Numbered from the stretch's first letter, positions 12,423 to 37,531 are shown. The stretch: DNA of 64,000 nucleotides from Daphnia carinata (GCF_022539665.2 NC_081336.1:2294001-2358000); one strand, 5' to 3'. Notes: generated from the sequence alone by a model not told the origin. Translations and numbers: made by a program.

Positions 12423-13523
12423 TCATTTGCCTTGGACAAAAGACTGAAGGTTTTCTAATAAACCAACAAACAGTTGGTGTTCCCGTTTTGTAGCGAGATC
12501 ACTCAATTTCTCAGCAAACTCGTTCGATACACCTCGCTCTTCAAGTAAATTCATGAGAAGATCGTACATGTACTAGAAAAAAAAAGTGATTTTAATATTA
12601 GTAACGATTTGAATAATCAATTTGGCTATAGGTAGTACCCCATCAAGAATATCTCCAGCAACAGCATAGGTTTGATCATTGTGTTTGCCCTCAAAGACTG
12701 CAAGTTCATCAATTGTGAAGATGTCATCTGAAATAGGTAACACAATGTTATTTTACAATCAATAAAAAAAATGATCAAATTGATACTTTCTTCCCAACAT
12801 TACTATAGTTATTTTATGTTCTACTCACTTGGAGCATCTTCAACTTGCTCTCCAACATCCTGAATGTAACTGCAAGCAAATCTGGTAACTTGATTTCCTT
12901 TAATTAGTTTAATTTCAAAGTGTGGCCTTGATTTCATTTCTGCTTGGGGAGCATTGTCTGCTTTGGTGTTCAGATCTCCTTCCACAATGTCAGCATCAAC
13001 AGAATGGTTAACATTCACTATGATCTCAATTCTTATAAATAAATAAAATGTGATAAATCATTCACACCTTAGATTCACTATACATCATATTACTGTTCAT
13101 CATTGAATTTCTTAGACAATGCTATCTCTGCACCGTTGTGTTTAACGTCAAATCCATCCAGGTTACCGACATCCCTAGACTTGCTCATACCCTTCTTTTC
13201 AACAGAAATTTCTTCCGAAAGGAATTCAATCAACTCTTTGTCACCTTTAAAATCAAAAGCATTGATAATTTACAATATACTGTAGAATAGTTGGACTAGT
13301 TGTCACCTCGTGTGTGAACTCCTCGACATTCTCCACATGGGCAGGCAGAGCCTAATGGAGTATGCTTAAACGCAGGTGAAAGTTTCGAGGGAGCAAATTG
13401 ATTAGTAGGGTTAGACATGTACCAAAGAGACCTAGTAACCGGCTTTGTTAGCCCCACGGACCGCATGGACACCGGTAACGCACGTGAGACATTGCGAACG
13501 ACGTTAACCACGGAAAACGACAT
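12423..13523 (-). CDS. C1QBP: C1QBP / p32 (MAM33 family), mitochondrial matrix acidic protein
   Basis: Five exons on the minus strand: 13523-13307, 13244-13094, 13031-12829, 12727-12639, 12572-12423. They total 810 nt, 269 aa (human 282). p32 is a doughnut-shaped homotrimer of the mitochondrial matrix required for mitochondrial translation; it also binds many other partners. The N-terminus is basic and Ser-rich as expected for a transit peptide, followed by a Cys-rich CPCGECRGVHTRG segment just before the fold (human has a CGCG-type stretch followed by LHTDGDK at the same place). The mature part is acidic (KELIEFLSEEISVEKKG; GEQVEDAP; IDELAVFEGK). It ends with the family helix covering YDLLMNLLEERGVSNEFAEK. 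Confidence 0.93.
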
Positions 13524-14752
13524 TATGTTAATGGGTGAAAGTTGACCGCTCTTTATAAACTGGTCTATAAAAATGATGTACTATTTAAGATATCGAAGTG
13601 ACCTTAACTACCACCAACAAATTTTCCACACGCTTATAGAGATTTTACACTAGCAGATCGGAATATTCTAGGCTTTTACTCCACGAGGGCGCTTCGATTA
13701 AATCGATTCTTTTGACGCGATAGTCGTGTTCATTTTGATTACGATAGTTTTGTTTATTTCTGTGTATAAATTTTTTGGTGAATAAGCTCACGTTTTGTGT
13801 TCAAGTAAAGCATACGCATACGTTATACGTATTTATTATTATTATTTATTATTTATTTATTGTACGGACGTGAGTAAAATAACGTTGCCGTGTACGGTCG
13901 ATCTCTTTTGGTTCAATATGATAATACAAGAGGTATTGTATATGTTTGCGATTGTAAGTTTCGCTCCGAAGTCAGTTTTGAATTTCGCAGTATAATAAAT
14001 AATATTTATACTGTTTAAGAAATTAACTGATCCCATTAACTGGCGTTCCGTGTATTCAAGTCCACTTGTTTTATTGTGATTTATACATATACAGAGGTTT
14101 TTAAAATATACTCTTGATACTAGCCTGCCTACCAACTAACCTGCTAGCCGCACTATACTGTACGCCCTAATGGTGTTAGGCACAGTAAGGTTAACTTACC
14201 AACAACCTACAAGCTATGACTACCTCTTCTCTACCTCAGTTTGTGGGTCAATCTTCAACATGTAGTGAACACTACTACAGATCAATGTGAAACGTTTGTA
14301 TATGTGTCAAGTTGTGCAGTGTATATGCATATTGTTTTGTTTTTTAGTGTGGTGTGGTGGTAGAACTAATAATAATAGGATGGAAGTTCAAACCTGTATT
14401 GCATCATTCCACATAAGAATAAAAATCCAAGCGAAAATGTGTCTTATAAACATAATGTGCTGTGCACATGCAACACAATACTATGCAATTTTAGGCACAA
14501 GATACAAGACTAGTAAAAAAAACAGTGGCTTCTGGAAATCATAGTTCCGCTTGATAGGACAGTTTAAAATTTAAACAAAACAAGGTACTTCAGTCAGATT
14601 TTAATACTATGTCCGAAGTCTTAAAAAGAAGCATTTCAAGAAGTTACATTGCATGCGTTAAGATATTGGCACTTAGTTTGGTCCCGCTAAGTTTCTACCT
14701 TATACCGTCTCTATGGACTCGTAATTGTCAATTAGGGCGACGGCAGTATCTC
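13524..14752. other. Intergenic region C1QBP promoter / PAK 3' flank
   Basis: About 1.2 kb of AT-rich sequence. It should contain the C1QBP promoter (right of 13523) and the PAK 3' UTR (left of 14753). The open frames in both strands overlap each other, lack splice support and resemble nothing I know. Confidence 0.5.
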
Positions 14753-17056
<2,304 letters not shown>

Positions 17057-17865
17057 CCTTACTAAAATAAGAGATTGTACAAAACAAATCATTACTTTTG
17101 CATAGCTATTTTGCACTTAGTGGAACATGGGACCCATATCTCTGTAGCAGCAACTTCAACAATTTCGACGTAAATAGAGGTTAATCAATGCACATTGCGT
17201 AGGGTTTTTGAGTTTCGTTGAAGACATTTGTTTTCTAGAATTGATTAAATCGTGCAGATATTCATCTTAAATGTAACAAGCCACATTATAGTAGTTAATA
17301 GTGTTTATTGTTTTTATTTGTTGGACTAACTAAACTCAACAATTATTACCTGTTTTTGACTAGATTTGGAGAGAAATCTTGAACATTAGGCGAATAGTGG
17401 GAATGAATTAGACAAAAACTGATAACTACTCAGATACTTTTCAATCTCTATCTCTGTTTTGCACAGTTCAATGCAGGATAATGGCCAGAAGAGCGAGTAT
17501 TAGACTCCGCCTTGAACTGAAGCTGAATGTCACTAGCGATCCTAGCGGCGAAGGGCGGTGGTGACAGTTATGATGTTGGCGATGGGATAGACGGAAAAAA
17601 TTGAAACTTAAAACACCCAAAAGAAAAATCGAATGGTAGCTAGACACGAGGTTTCGGGCCTTAGCTAGGAAAATATACGGTTACGACCCCACCTGAAGAG
17701 GCGCGAGTGCAAGATTGTGAAATAAAGACAACCACATTACTATTCTACTTTTTCGGCACAAGGATTAGTCATCAATCCCAGTGTCTATTTATATTTTTTT
17801 AATTTTTATAAAAAGCATATCCTGAAATAGAGAAAAAAAAAATGCGAAAAAGCCGCCAGGATAAT
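17057..17865. other. PAK 5' flank and CCDC77 3' flank
   Basis: About 0.8 kb that should include the PAK promoter and any noncoding first exon, and the 3' UTR of the neighbouring minus-strand coiled-coil gene. No coding exon is seen. Confidence 0.45.
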
Positions 17866-19181
17866 TCATTCTTCACACTTTCGCAAAGTTAAGAAACAAA
17901 GCTGGCGCTGAGTCCTGTCAAGTTGATCCTTTAATAATTTTACTTCGTTGCGGAAACCGGAACCTTCGATTAGCCTACGTTTATTCAACTGATTGTTTTC
18001 CTCTTTTAATCTCTCCATCATTTCTTTCATAGCCTTATTTTGAGTCTGTAAAGAAAAATACTGTTTAGTTAATACAGCTAGCAAATTGTGTAGAATTTTT
18101 CTACTTGAAATTTTTCTGCTCTCTTTTGAGATTCATCTTTAATTTCTTGCACCATATTGTTCTGTGCTGTCAATTTTTTGTGATACAATTCTATTTCTTT
18201 TTCAAGTTCAGCAACCTTTTTCTGTAATATCACAATTAGTTAAATGTAATGCAAAATGTTTCTGTTAAAGAATCTTACTCGTAATCTCTTAATTTCCTGG
18301 TCAGTGCAATGCTCCACTTTCGTTCCTCGGGCACTTGGAGTGCTACAATGATCAAAAAGATAATCACAGTCAGCTATAGTTTTCCCAGAAAGGAAGTCCT
18401 GTATGTGTTTTTGGCTACGTTGCACCCTATAGTCATTTGCCAATAAAAGTTTTTCCTTTAGGTCCTGGATTCTGATTTAATAGATTTTGTTATTATAAAT
18501 TCAATGATGAAGCATAACTTGTTAGCTTGATATACCTTTGTTTCAATTCTTTTTTACATTTTTCATTTATCCGTCTTTCTTTTTCCCATTCCTCTTTTAA
18601 GAGAGATCGCTCATCAAGCAACTTAGACGCTTGTTCTTTCATTAGTTTATCCAGTTTTGCTAAATGCTGCTTCAAGACAAGTTCTCCTTGAAAATAATGA
18701 TTTGGTACAGGTTTTCCATTCAGGGAAAGGAGGAGGTCTAACTTTTCACGATCCAATTCATGTTGTTTCTGAAGTAAAAAAAAAACATTAAAAAAAACTG
18801 TGGGACTAACTTATTCAAATAAGATATGATAAATTATAATTTACTCTAAGAAGATCAATATGAAGAGCCATTTGTTGGCAATTATTGCGTTCTGTCAATA
18901 ACAGAGCTTGGGTCCTGCCCAAAATACCATTAGTCAACCTTAGGTTTTCTTCCAAAGATTCAACTTTTGACTCAAGTTGTTGTCTTTCTTCTAACTGAAA
19001 CCTCAAACTGTAATGAATAAAGAATAATTAATTGGCCACGAGCATGTCCTTTTGATTAACATTCGTACGCTGCAAGGCCCCTATCTAATCCTTCATAGTC
19101 TCTCAAGCATTTTTCCAACATGGTTTTGTACTTTTGCAGTACTCCTCTTGTTGCTGGAAGTTCTTCATTTTTATCAGTCAT
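17866..19181 (-). CDS. CCDC77: CCDC77-like coiled-coil protein
   Basis: Six exons on the minus strand: 19181-19069, 19007-18845, 18768-18536, 18471-18279, 18221-18105, 18045-17866. They total 999 nt, 332 aa. Almost the whole protein is predicted coiled coil by heptad-like Leu/Glu/Lys/Gln spacing. Two stretches recall vertebrate CCDC77: DLLLSLNGKPVPNHYFQGE (compare a Leu-Leu-x-Leu-x-Gly...Tyr-Phe segment there) and the C-terminal NKRRLIEGSGFRNEVKLLKD (compare RRILEVEGFKTDIKVL). CCDC77 is described as a centrosomal/ciliary protein, but its role is poorly known. It is shorter than the vertebrate protein (about 488 aa). The start codon lies 506 nt from the divergent KDM5 start. Confidence 0.75.
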
Positions 19182-19687
19182 TCTGGGATGATCAGCGCAA
19201 GGTTGTTGTTCAGAACGTAAATTTATTCAACAATATCCAGTTTTGTTCAAAACACAGGCAACCATCAATTCAAACTGCCAACAACAGCAATGCCTTTTTT
19301 TTAAATAGTGTTTTATAATCATCGTTTACATCTAATATTTCAGTAAAAAAATATTAAAATTAAAGTGATTTAGTCGAATTGTCTTTATTTATGAAGGTAT
19401 CATATAACATTTATAAATATGAAAATTGGCAAACATTTAAATGTATGTATGAGAAAATGCAGTGCTTCGGGCGTCTCTCCGACAGAGTGACAAAAAACGA
19501 AAAGAAGTACTACTCAAATCATAGTACTACGGTTCTCTTTCCTATAGTTGCGTGGTCTACGTGTTTGGAAGCGTTAACGCTAATCTTCTTCCTGTGCACA
19601 ATTGCATTGACGAAATGCCCATTATTTAATCATCGTTAAGACTTTCGTAGATTCGACAACTGCTTTTTCCCGTTTACAGTGACGAAA
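19182..19687. promoter_or_regulatory. Divergent promoter region CCDC77-like / KDM5
   Basis: The 506 nt between the two start codons should hold both promoters. A pyrimidine tract ending TTTACAG at 19679 just before the KDM5 ATG looks like a splice acceptor, so KDM5 probably has a noncoding first exon inside this region. Confidence 0.5.
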
Positions 19688-26155
<6,468 letters not shown>

Positions 26156-26833
26156 AAATGAAAAGAAAAATTTGCCCTCTGCATTATATTTCACTCCTTG
26201 TGGCATTCTTCTCAGACGTGGTATGGTTTACATAACCCCGGAAAGCATACAAAATCTCCAACTGACCAATGTTGTATAAATGTCCACGAGAAGAAATTTC
26301 CTTAATACCATTTCACAATTATATTTTGGCTGCGGCTTGCTTCTAAAAACAAAATATTAATCATGATTCCGGGCCGGGATTACGTTTTTCGTCCGCAAAA
26401 AAAAGTATTCATTCGTTTCTTAAATTTGTCTGTCACACTATCTGATCAATGTCTGCGTAGCGACAATTAAAGTATCTTATGTTAGTCGAGAACTTCAGTA
26501 AACCTATACCATCGTCATGAGAAGTTGTTATGACGTGTTTTATTTAACTTTCGCTTTTAAATTGTTGAGAAAATTGCAGGCTGTTCCAGAGCCAAAAATG
26601 GCCGTATGCGAATTTGCAAATCTTTTTGCTCACGCCTCTAAACCGCGTAATTTCTTTGTTCAAATTTAGACGGCCAGCGCTCCTAGCGACCAGCGAAATA
26701 TGTCTTCGAAATAGGGCTAAACAGTTTCTGATGCAATGAACGGAGTAGCAAATATTATTGAAATGGCGTGAAGGAGAAGGTGTGAATATTATTTTATTAA
26801 GTATTTTATGAAGCATTTTGACATCGAAAAACC
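26156..26833. other. KDM5 3' flank
   Basis: About 680 nt between KDM5 and the next candidate gene. No coding exon is supported. The minus-strand frame at 26544-26816 has no splice context. Confidence 0.45.
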
Positions 26834-27360
26834 ATGTTGTCTAACTTTTTGCGCCGTCCGAGACCTAGTAGTTTTAATTCTTTACCTATTAAAGTACATC
26901 GAGATATAAAAATGGGCTCTCGCTGCCTCCTAGTTCCTACTCGCTTGCAAAATTGTTTTCAAGAAACATTCTACCGTTTTATGAGTCCCTCTGAAGTAAA
27001 GCTAACAAAAGGTGATTAGAGGAAACCAGCAATTAAAAGAAAACGGTTGAAATCAGCAAGAAAATATTTGGTAATCATTTTGAAAAATCCTGCTTTATGT
27101 ATTTAGCAAACAGAAACAGAAAGCTACTATCGATGTACCAACACTTGTCCAAATGGCAATAAAGGATGCTGTTTGCAATGAAAAAGGTGCAGTGGTGGTA
27201 TTAGGTATTAGAAAAATAATCTTTTGATACAGTTAGCTGAACATAACTTTATCGTCTGGAATCAGGAAAAGCTCATTTTACAATCAAAGCAATGGACCTG
27301 AAGAAATCAGGAGCCAGAAGCTTAGAGATGAAAGTAGAGCCGTGTAATGACCAAACATAA
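26834..27360 (+). CDS. Unrecognised small three-exon gene
   Basis: A tentative model joins 26834-26995, 27114-27204 and 27266-27360 into 348 nt, 115 aa, with phases that fit. The first exon encodes a basic stretch beginning MLSNFLRRPRPSSFN. The last two encode VPTLVQMAIKDAVCNEKG and FTIKAMDLKKSGARSLEMK and end at TAA 27358-27360. The exon 2-3 junction is well supported (GGTATT donor, ATCAG acceptor, frame kept). The first junction is weaker: alternatives are a donor at AAAAG|GTGATT and an acceptor 7 nt upstream of the one used. I do not recognise the protein and assign no function. It might be a lineage-specific gene or a decayed copy of something. Confidence 0.4.
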
Positions 27361-28215
27361 TGTCCTGTGATGCAGTGTGATGTTGCCCAACAGATTAATC
27401 AAATTATGCTAATCCAAATCAACACCCAAGATAGTTTGATGGTAAAGACAAATAATTCAATACCATGATATATTCCCTGTCTCTTGAGACATTAAGATCA
27501 GTAATTTTCTTGACCATCAAAAGCATATAGTATATATCAGAGCTGAGAAAGCTCTGGCGACAACGAGTCAAAGATACCGTTGTATAAGTCAACCGATTTA
27601 ATTTTAACAAATTTTTATCTCTTTATTTTTGAAATTGTGTTTCGTGATAGGAAATGTTTGTGGATTGCGAGCTAACCGCTTGGAGCGCTAGCCCCATTTT
27701 AGTCTACGATTCCCGACGCTGTAAACAGAAAGTAGTACGTACCAGAAAATGAAATTCTTATCTACAGTAAAACGTCTAAAGATTAGTATGGCTACCTGAT
27801 TCAGTTAATATAAAACTGACCAAATTCTGCAAGTAATTATCGAGATAAATCCATATTATTGCGTTATTTATCTCCGGGGCCTCTTCGCGAAAAATAGGTA
27901 GAAATCCCAACACATTTAGATCCCATTTTAACACCAAGCGACGTTTTCACGAAGCTGTCCTGTTTATTATTCCATGGTTTCTCCCCTTTCATTGGCAGAC
28001 TGCTACGCACGGTCACGTTTTCATCATTTGATAGTGCAGCCATGCTAGAAAGGTTACAAGGATTCTATTTGTTCAATTATGGACTTCAGTTTACTGGGAT
28101 TTCTGGTGCGTACCCTGGCTTGCAATTAGGAATAGCCCCGTAAGCCCTTCATCAATCACCATCGGCGGATAAACGCAGTCAAACAACGCAGTTTTTCCTG
28201 ACTACCATTTAAATC
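27361..28215. other. Upstream region of acetyl-CoA synthetase gene
   Basis: About 0.85 kb with no coding exon supported. It contains the 13-mer CCGCTTGGAGCGC at 27676-27688, which also occurs at 32509-32521 upstream of SDHA. An in-frame TAA at 28210-28212 precedes the leader ATG, so translation is unlikely to begin further upstream in that frame. Confidence 0.45.
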
Positions 28216-31200
28216 ATGGCCAAACTATTGAAGCTTTCGTTGGAAGTCGCTGGAAAGTATTCATCTTCTCTGGTGAGTTTTTTCGTTCATTATTTTGTTG
28301 TTTGGGAAGATGATTAAGTCTCCGACGGGCACTTTATGGACAACATTCTTGGTGCTACCGTTTAGTGGTATTTTTTTTTTTTTTTGTCATGGTAGATTTA
28401 CAGTAGATTCTTGTTTTCTTATCGATTCGAAAAAAAATAAGTTTACAAATCCTTCTTGTTTCTAAACAGTGGGAGATATTTTTTTTTCCATATTTGGTTT
28501 AGAACTACTACTATTTCTAAATATTTTTTCCTAGCACTTTTTCTGTATTTAGTTCAGTGCAACTTAGTAAGGCGTAAATCCGCTAGTCGTAGATTCTTGC
28601 AATGTGATGCCCTAGTTTTTTTCGGCGCTGCCATAAATCAGATCTTTCATTATTGCCTCGTATTACATGGAGCCATTTGTTATCAAATCCGTTTGGTCAA
28701 ATAAGTGTAAAAGAACTTGAACACTTTCTTGTAACTTTTTAGCTTAACGCAAGACCAGCTTTGGTTGGAAATCGAAATTTTCGGTGCACCATTGAAAAAC
28801 GCGGGAGTACCAGTTGCATCGGAACAGACCAAGTAAGTTTAATTCTCGCGTTATTAATCTAATGTTAAACGTACAATTTTACGCCTACTAGAGTTGTACA
28901 GAAACGCAATGCATGAAGCTAAAAGCAATCAGAAACAACTAGTATAATTGAAAGAATTAGATTTCGTTGGTAACTTTTAATATTTGGATTCCGCGTTCCA
29001 TAGAATATTGAGCTGAAATTTGAACTCTTTATTTTGCTTTATCGTTGGCTCTATCGTATAGCATTTCCTCATATCACACTGGGCATATAAGGTCTTGTTT
29101 GCCGAATCCAGGCACAAGAACGCAGAGCTACGCAGATGGCAGATCGCCAAAACCCCTAAAATGCTCAGATGATTCAATATTTGTTGGTCGAACGTTAGTT
29201 TTTTTTAGAGGAAACGTGCTAACGGAAAACAAATTCAATCTCTAGGTCAGATTGAAACTTGAACCCACCGTTGCAATGGATTCGCCCACAACCAGCCGAT
29301 GCAGTTTTCGAGATCTGCGAGATGTATTTCCGGGCTGCTCCAGTTACGAGGACCTTTACAACTTGAGCATTAAAGAGGTTTCTTGAAATAGTTTTCTGAA
29401 TAACATGGTATCTAACATATCTACATTTTTAGACGGACCTGTTCTGGGGTACGCTAGCTCGCATGAGCCTACGCTGGAGCCGCGATTTTGAACATGTTTC
29501 CGATTGCAATATGGAATTGGGCCTATTTCAGTGGTTTTTGGGTGGCCAACTAAATGTCTCAGGTAACAAACTGGCAAAAAAAAATATTTAATATTTTATT
29601 TGACACCCAAGAGTTCACTAGAAAATATGTGTTCTGCTAACATCTCTGCTGTGATATCGCAATTTTTTTATTAGCTTCTTTATCTTATTCCATCATTTTT
29701 CACTGCTGAATGATAAAAGTGTATGATATAACTGGGGCTTGAAGGTTTGTTTTGACGGGTTTTGACAGTGAATTGTGTTGATCGCCACAAGGAAAAGGAT
29801 CCTGACCGAATTGCGCTTATTTGGGAAAAGGATGAACCAGGCCAAGAGGACCGTATCACCTATGGGTAAGACCCAAGTTAATCTTATATCATTTGACATG
29901 ATTAAGTGTTGGTATCACTCTGTCATCTTAACACCGTGACAGACAACTGTATACAATGATGAACCAAGTTGCCAATGTCCTTAAATCTCACGGGGTGAAA
30001 AAAGGTGATCGTGTAGCAATTTACATGCCCGCTTGTCCACTCGCTGTTGCCTCCATGCTCGCCTGTGCTCGAATTGGGGCCGTCCATTCTGTAGTGTTCG
30101 CTGGATTCAGTGCCGAAGCATTGGCGAGTCGTATCAATGACGGTATCTCACTTTAATTACTTTCATTTTCTGCTGCAACGCAAACTTAATATCGAATGTT
30201 TTCCCATTGATTAGCTGAAGCCAAAGTAGTTATTACTGCTGACCAAGGAGTGAGGGGAGGAAAATTAATTGAGTTGAAGAAGACGGTTGTAGCTGCGGTT
30301 GGTAATTGTCCCAGTATCAAAGCCATTTTTGTGGCCAAAAGAACAGGAAACTCAGTCGTTCCATCCACTCTTGATGTCGACCTTGATGAGGTACATTAAA
30401 CCTAGAGGTAAATAGCCGGCTAAATGGTTTAAACATTTAATTTTACAAGGCGATGGCTAAGGAGAGTGGTGAATGTGAACCAGCCGTTATGGACAGTGAA
30501 GATTTACTTTTCATGTTGTACACGTCTGGCAGCACAGGAAATCCTAAAGGAGTGGTTCATTCTCAAGCCGGTTATCTTCTTTATGCCTCACTGACACAGA
30601 GGCTCGTCTTTGATTGCAAAGAAGGTGACATTTTTGGTTGCGTTGCTGACATCGGATGGATAACAGGTCACTCTTATGTCGTGTATGGACCCTTGGCTAA
30701 TGGAGTAACGACTGTTCTCTTCGAGAGCACACCAACCTATCCCGACCCAGGTGATTTTTTTAATACCATGTGACACTTGTTCTTGTTTTTAATTCTTAAA
30801 ATTCATTACAGGTCGATACTGGGAGACGGTTCAACGTTTGAAAATCAATCAATTTTACGCTGCTCCAACAGCCATACGTTTGCTACTTAAGCATGGGGAC
30901 GAACACGTTGAAAAGTATGATTTAGGTTCACTTCGCACTCTCGGTTCTGTGGTATGATAGCCGTTGTGACTGTTCAATTAAAAACAGAAAGCTTTGCTTA
31001 GCAGCAATTTTGTGATACAGGGTGAACCCATAAACGTAGAGGCCTGGCAATGGTACAACAAAGTTGTGGGCAAGGAGAAATGCGTTGTTGTTGACACTTG
31101 GTGGCAAACCGAGACGGGTGGGATTTGTATAAGTCCAAGACCATCAGCGCCCGGTGCCGAAATTCATCCTGGGATGCCCATGCGGCCTATGTACGGAATC

Positions 31201-32055
31201 TGGCCTGTTATTGTCGGGGAAAAAGTATTCTTATTTTGGAAAAACTCTTTTGCATTTTTGTCATTTATTTTATTTTATTTTGATTAGGGCGAAGAATTAA
31301 AAGGGAATGATGTTACAGGTGCCTTGTGCTTGAAAAAACCTTGGCCGGGGATGGCACGAACTATTTATGGAGCCCATTCCCGCTTTCTGGAAACATATTA
31401 TCAACCTTTCCGTGGCTTCTATTTCACCGGTGATGGTGCCATTCGACACAAAGATGGCTACTATCAAATCACTGGAAGGATGGATGATGTCATCAACGTT
31501 ACTGGCCATCGACTAGGAACTGCTGAAGTAGAAAATGCTCTGGTATTAATTAACGTTTCAAATAACAGCCATGGTTTCGTAATTAATTGTTTGCTTTTGC
31601 TGTTCACAGGGAGAACATCCTTCGGTGGCGGAGTCAGCTGTTGTAGGGTATCCCTGCAATGACAAAGGAGAAGGTATCTATGCCTACGTAACACTTAAGG
31701 ACGGCTTTCTTGCTGGCGTCAAAATGGAAACTGAACTGAGAGGAATTGTCCGGCAGAAAATTGCTGCTTACGCCGTTCCGGATGTTATTCAGGTAGCATA
31801 ATGGAAATAGAAGATTAACGGTTGTTTCCATGGAGTGCCAAAAAGCGTACTTTTGGATTTATAATTATGGTACTTGTAAAACAGATCTGTGCTAGTTTAC
31901 CGAAAACAAGATCGGGCAAAATTATGCGTCGAATCCTACGTAAAGTTGCAGCTGATCAGACAGAAAATTTGGGCGATGTTTCAACGTTAGCTGATCCTGC
32001 TGTTGTCAAGGATCTTATAGCAAATCATCAAGCTATCAAGAATACGGGAAAATAA
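28216..32055 (+). CDS. ACSS: Acetyl-CoA synthetase with SDHA-like mitochondrial leader
   Basis: Thirteen exons: 28216-28272, 28743-28832, 29246-29377, 29433-29562, 29769-29865, 29943-30142, 30215-30390, 30450-30750, 30812-30951, 31021-31224, 31288-31542, 31610-31792, 31885-32055. They total 2136 nt, 711 aa. The enzyme makes acetyl-CoA from acetate, ATP and CoA. ANL-superfamily motifs are clear: ATP loop [14 protein letters not shown] (about 318-331), [10 protein letters not shown], the [13 protein letters not shown] hinge region, and catalytic Lys667 in [11 protein letters not shown]. Exons 1 and 2 encode a 49-residue leader about two-thirds identical to the SDHA leader at 32678-32947, with the same exon lengths (57 and 90 nt) and phase. 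A mitochondrial protein is therefore inferred. An internal in-frame ATG at 29276 could start a cytosolic form of about 652 aa. Exons 3-13 are unambiguous; linkage of exons 1-2 to them is by phase and position. Confidence 0.93.
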
Positions 32056-32235
32056 GAAAAAACTTTTCTTTTTCTATTGCACGTCGAAAAGCCGATCCCC
32101 TCCAAAAGAGGTATCCAAAAATATAACTTAATTACCTGAAAAACCTGAATTACCTGAAAGGAGATTCGAATTTTTGAGAAATTGTCTTCCTGAATTCCAT
32201 TACTTCTGCCAGCTTTCTATGTTTTTACGTGTGAA

Positions 32236-32241
32236 AATAAA
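32236..32241 (+). terminator. Polyadenylation signal of acetyl-CoA synthetase
   Basis: AATAAA about 180 nt after the stop codon, in an A-rich context and before the SDHA promoter. Confidence 0.45.
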
Positions 32242-32508
32242 AACAGAGAAAAATAAGCAACTTGAAATACATTGAACTAAAGAATTTGCATCACTGTGTG
32301 AAGGGAAGTAATGACAGCCTGATAGAAATTGCAAACTGCAAACGAATGCTACGTAATGCAAATATATTAATTAACTAGGACCTACGGTAAAAACGAATTC
32401 GTATCTTCGAATCGCAACAGATATGTCCTGGTTATTTTCAGTGATTTCTGATTTGCCCGATATGTGCTAAATTATTTTCCATTTGTTATGTCATCGGTCG
32501 TCAGTTAT

Positions 32509-32677
32509 CCGCTTGGAGCGCCACTGCGTATTGCGATTCACCATTGCTTATATAAGTTCAAGCTGAAAATAGAGGGTACAACTTTGTTCAGGCAACAGGG
32601 AGGCAATCAGCAGAATTCAATCGAACAACACATTTCTTGTGGACTTCAAAGGTCCAAGATCGTATTAAAACCAAATT
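32509..32677 (+). promoter_or_regulatory. SDHA promoter region with TATA box
   Basis: TATATAA at 32549-32555 lies about 120 nt upstream of the SDHA ATG, a reasonable core promoter position for a 90 nt 5' leader. The 13-mer at 32509-32521 is shared with the region upstream of the acetyl-CoA synthetase gene. Confidence 0.45.
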
Positions 32678-35317
<2,640 letters not shown>

Positions 35318-35409
35318 TTTCTATCCGGTAGCCTGATTTCTGTACCACAGATTTGTGGTGAATTCCTGTATCTATCGCCATGTTCTGCTGTAGCCACTGC
35401 AAATAGACT

Positions 35410-35415
35410 AAATAA
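35410..35415 (+). terminator. Polyadenylation signal of SDHA
   Basis: AATAAA 93 nt after the SDHA stop codon. Confidence 0.55.
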
Positions 35416-37122
<1,707 letters not shown>

Positions 37123-37163
37123 GGTTCGCTGATACTTCACGCGCTTGTAAACTCAAGGTGAAT

Positions 37164-37169
37164 AATAAA
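37164..37169 (+). terminator. Polyadenylation signal of PSMA5
   Basis: AATAAA shortly after the PSMA5 stop codon, within an A-rich stretch. Confidence 0.5.
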
Positions 37170-37531
37170 CCGACTGTTTTTGAAGAGCATACTCACGTGG
37201 TTTACGGAAATTTTTTTCTAACGTGACAACTATAATTTTTTCTTCGGCTTAGTTAAGCACACTTGATGGTTTATCCAGAAAATTTATTGCTGCCTTCACA
37301 AAACCTACAAGTGCATTATTTTGATAAAATGTTTTTTTCGATATAATTAATGATTTGTTAAATTGTTTTAGTTTGCTTCAATCGAAATGTTAATGTTATG
37401 GATATATGTTCATTTTATTCTGGCAACGCCGCTACGATTGGTGTGTCAATTGCAAATGAAGTGTTTTGTTTTAAACAGCAGATCCATGACGTTTCATGGT
37501 TTCCATTGTCTTTTTCACAGTTGGTAGAAAA
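37170..37531. other. Intergenic region PSMA5 / CHID1
   Basis: About 360 nt. TTTTTCACAG just before 37521 resembles a splice acceptor, so the CHID1 5' UTR may be spliced. No coding exon is seen. Confidence 0.4.
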
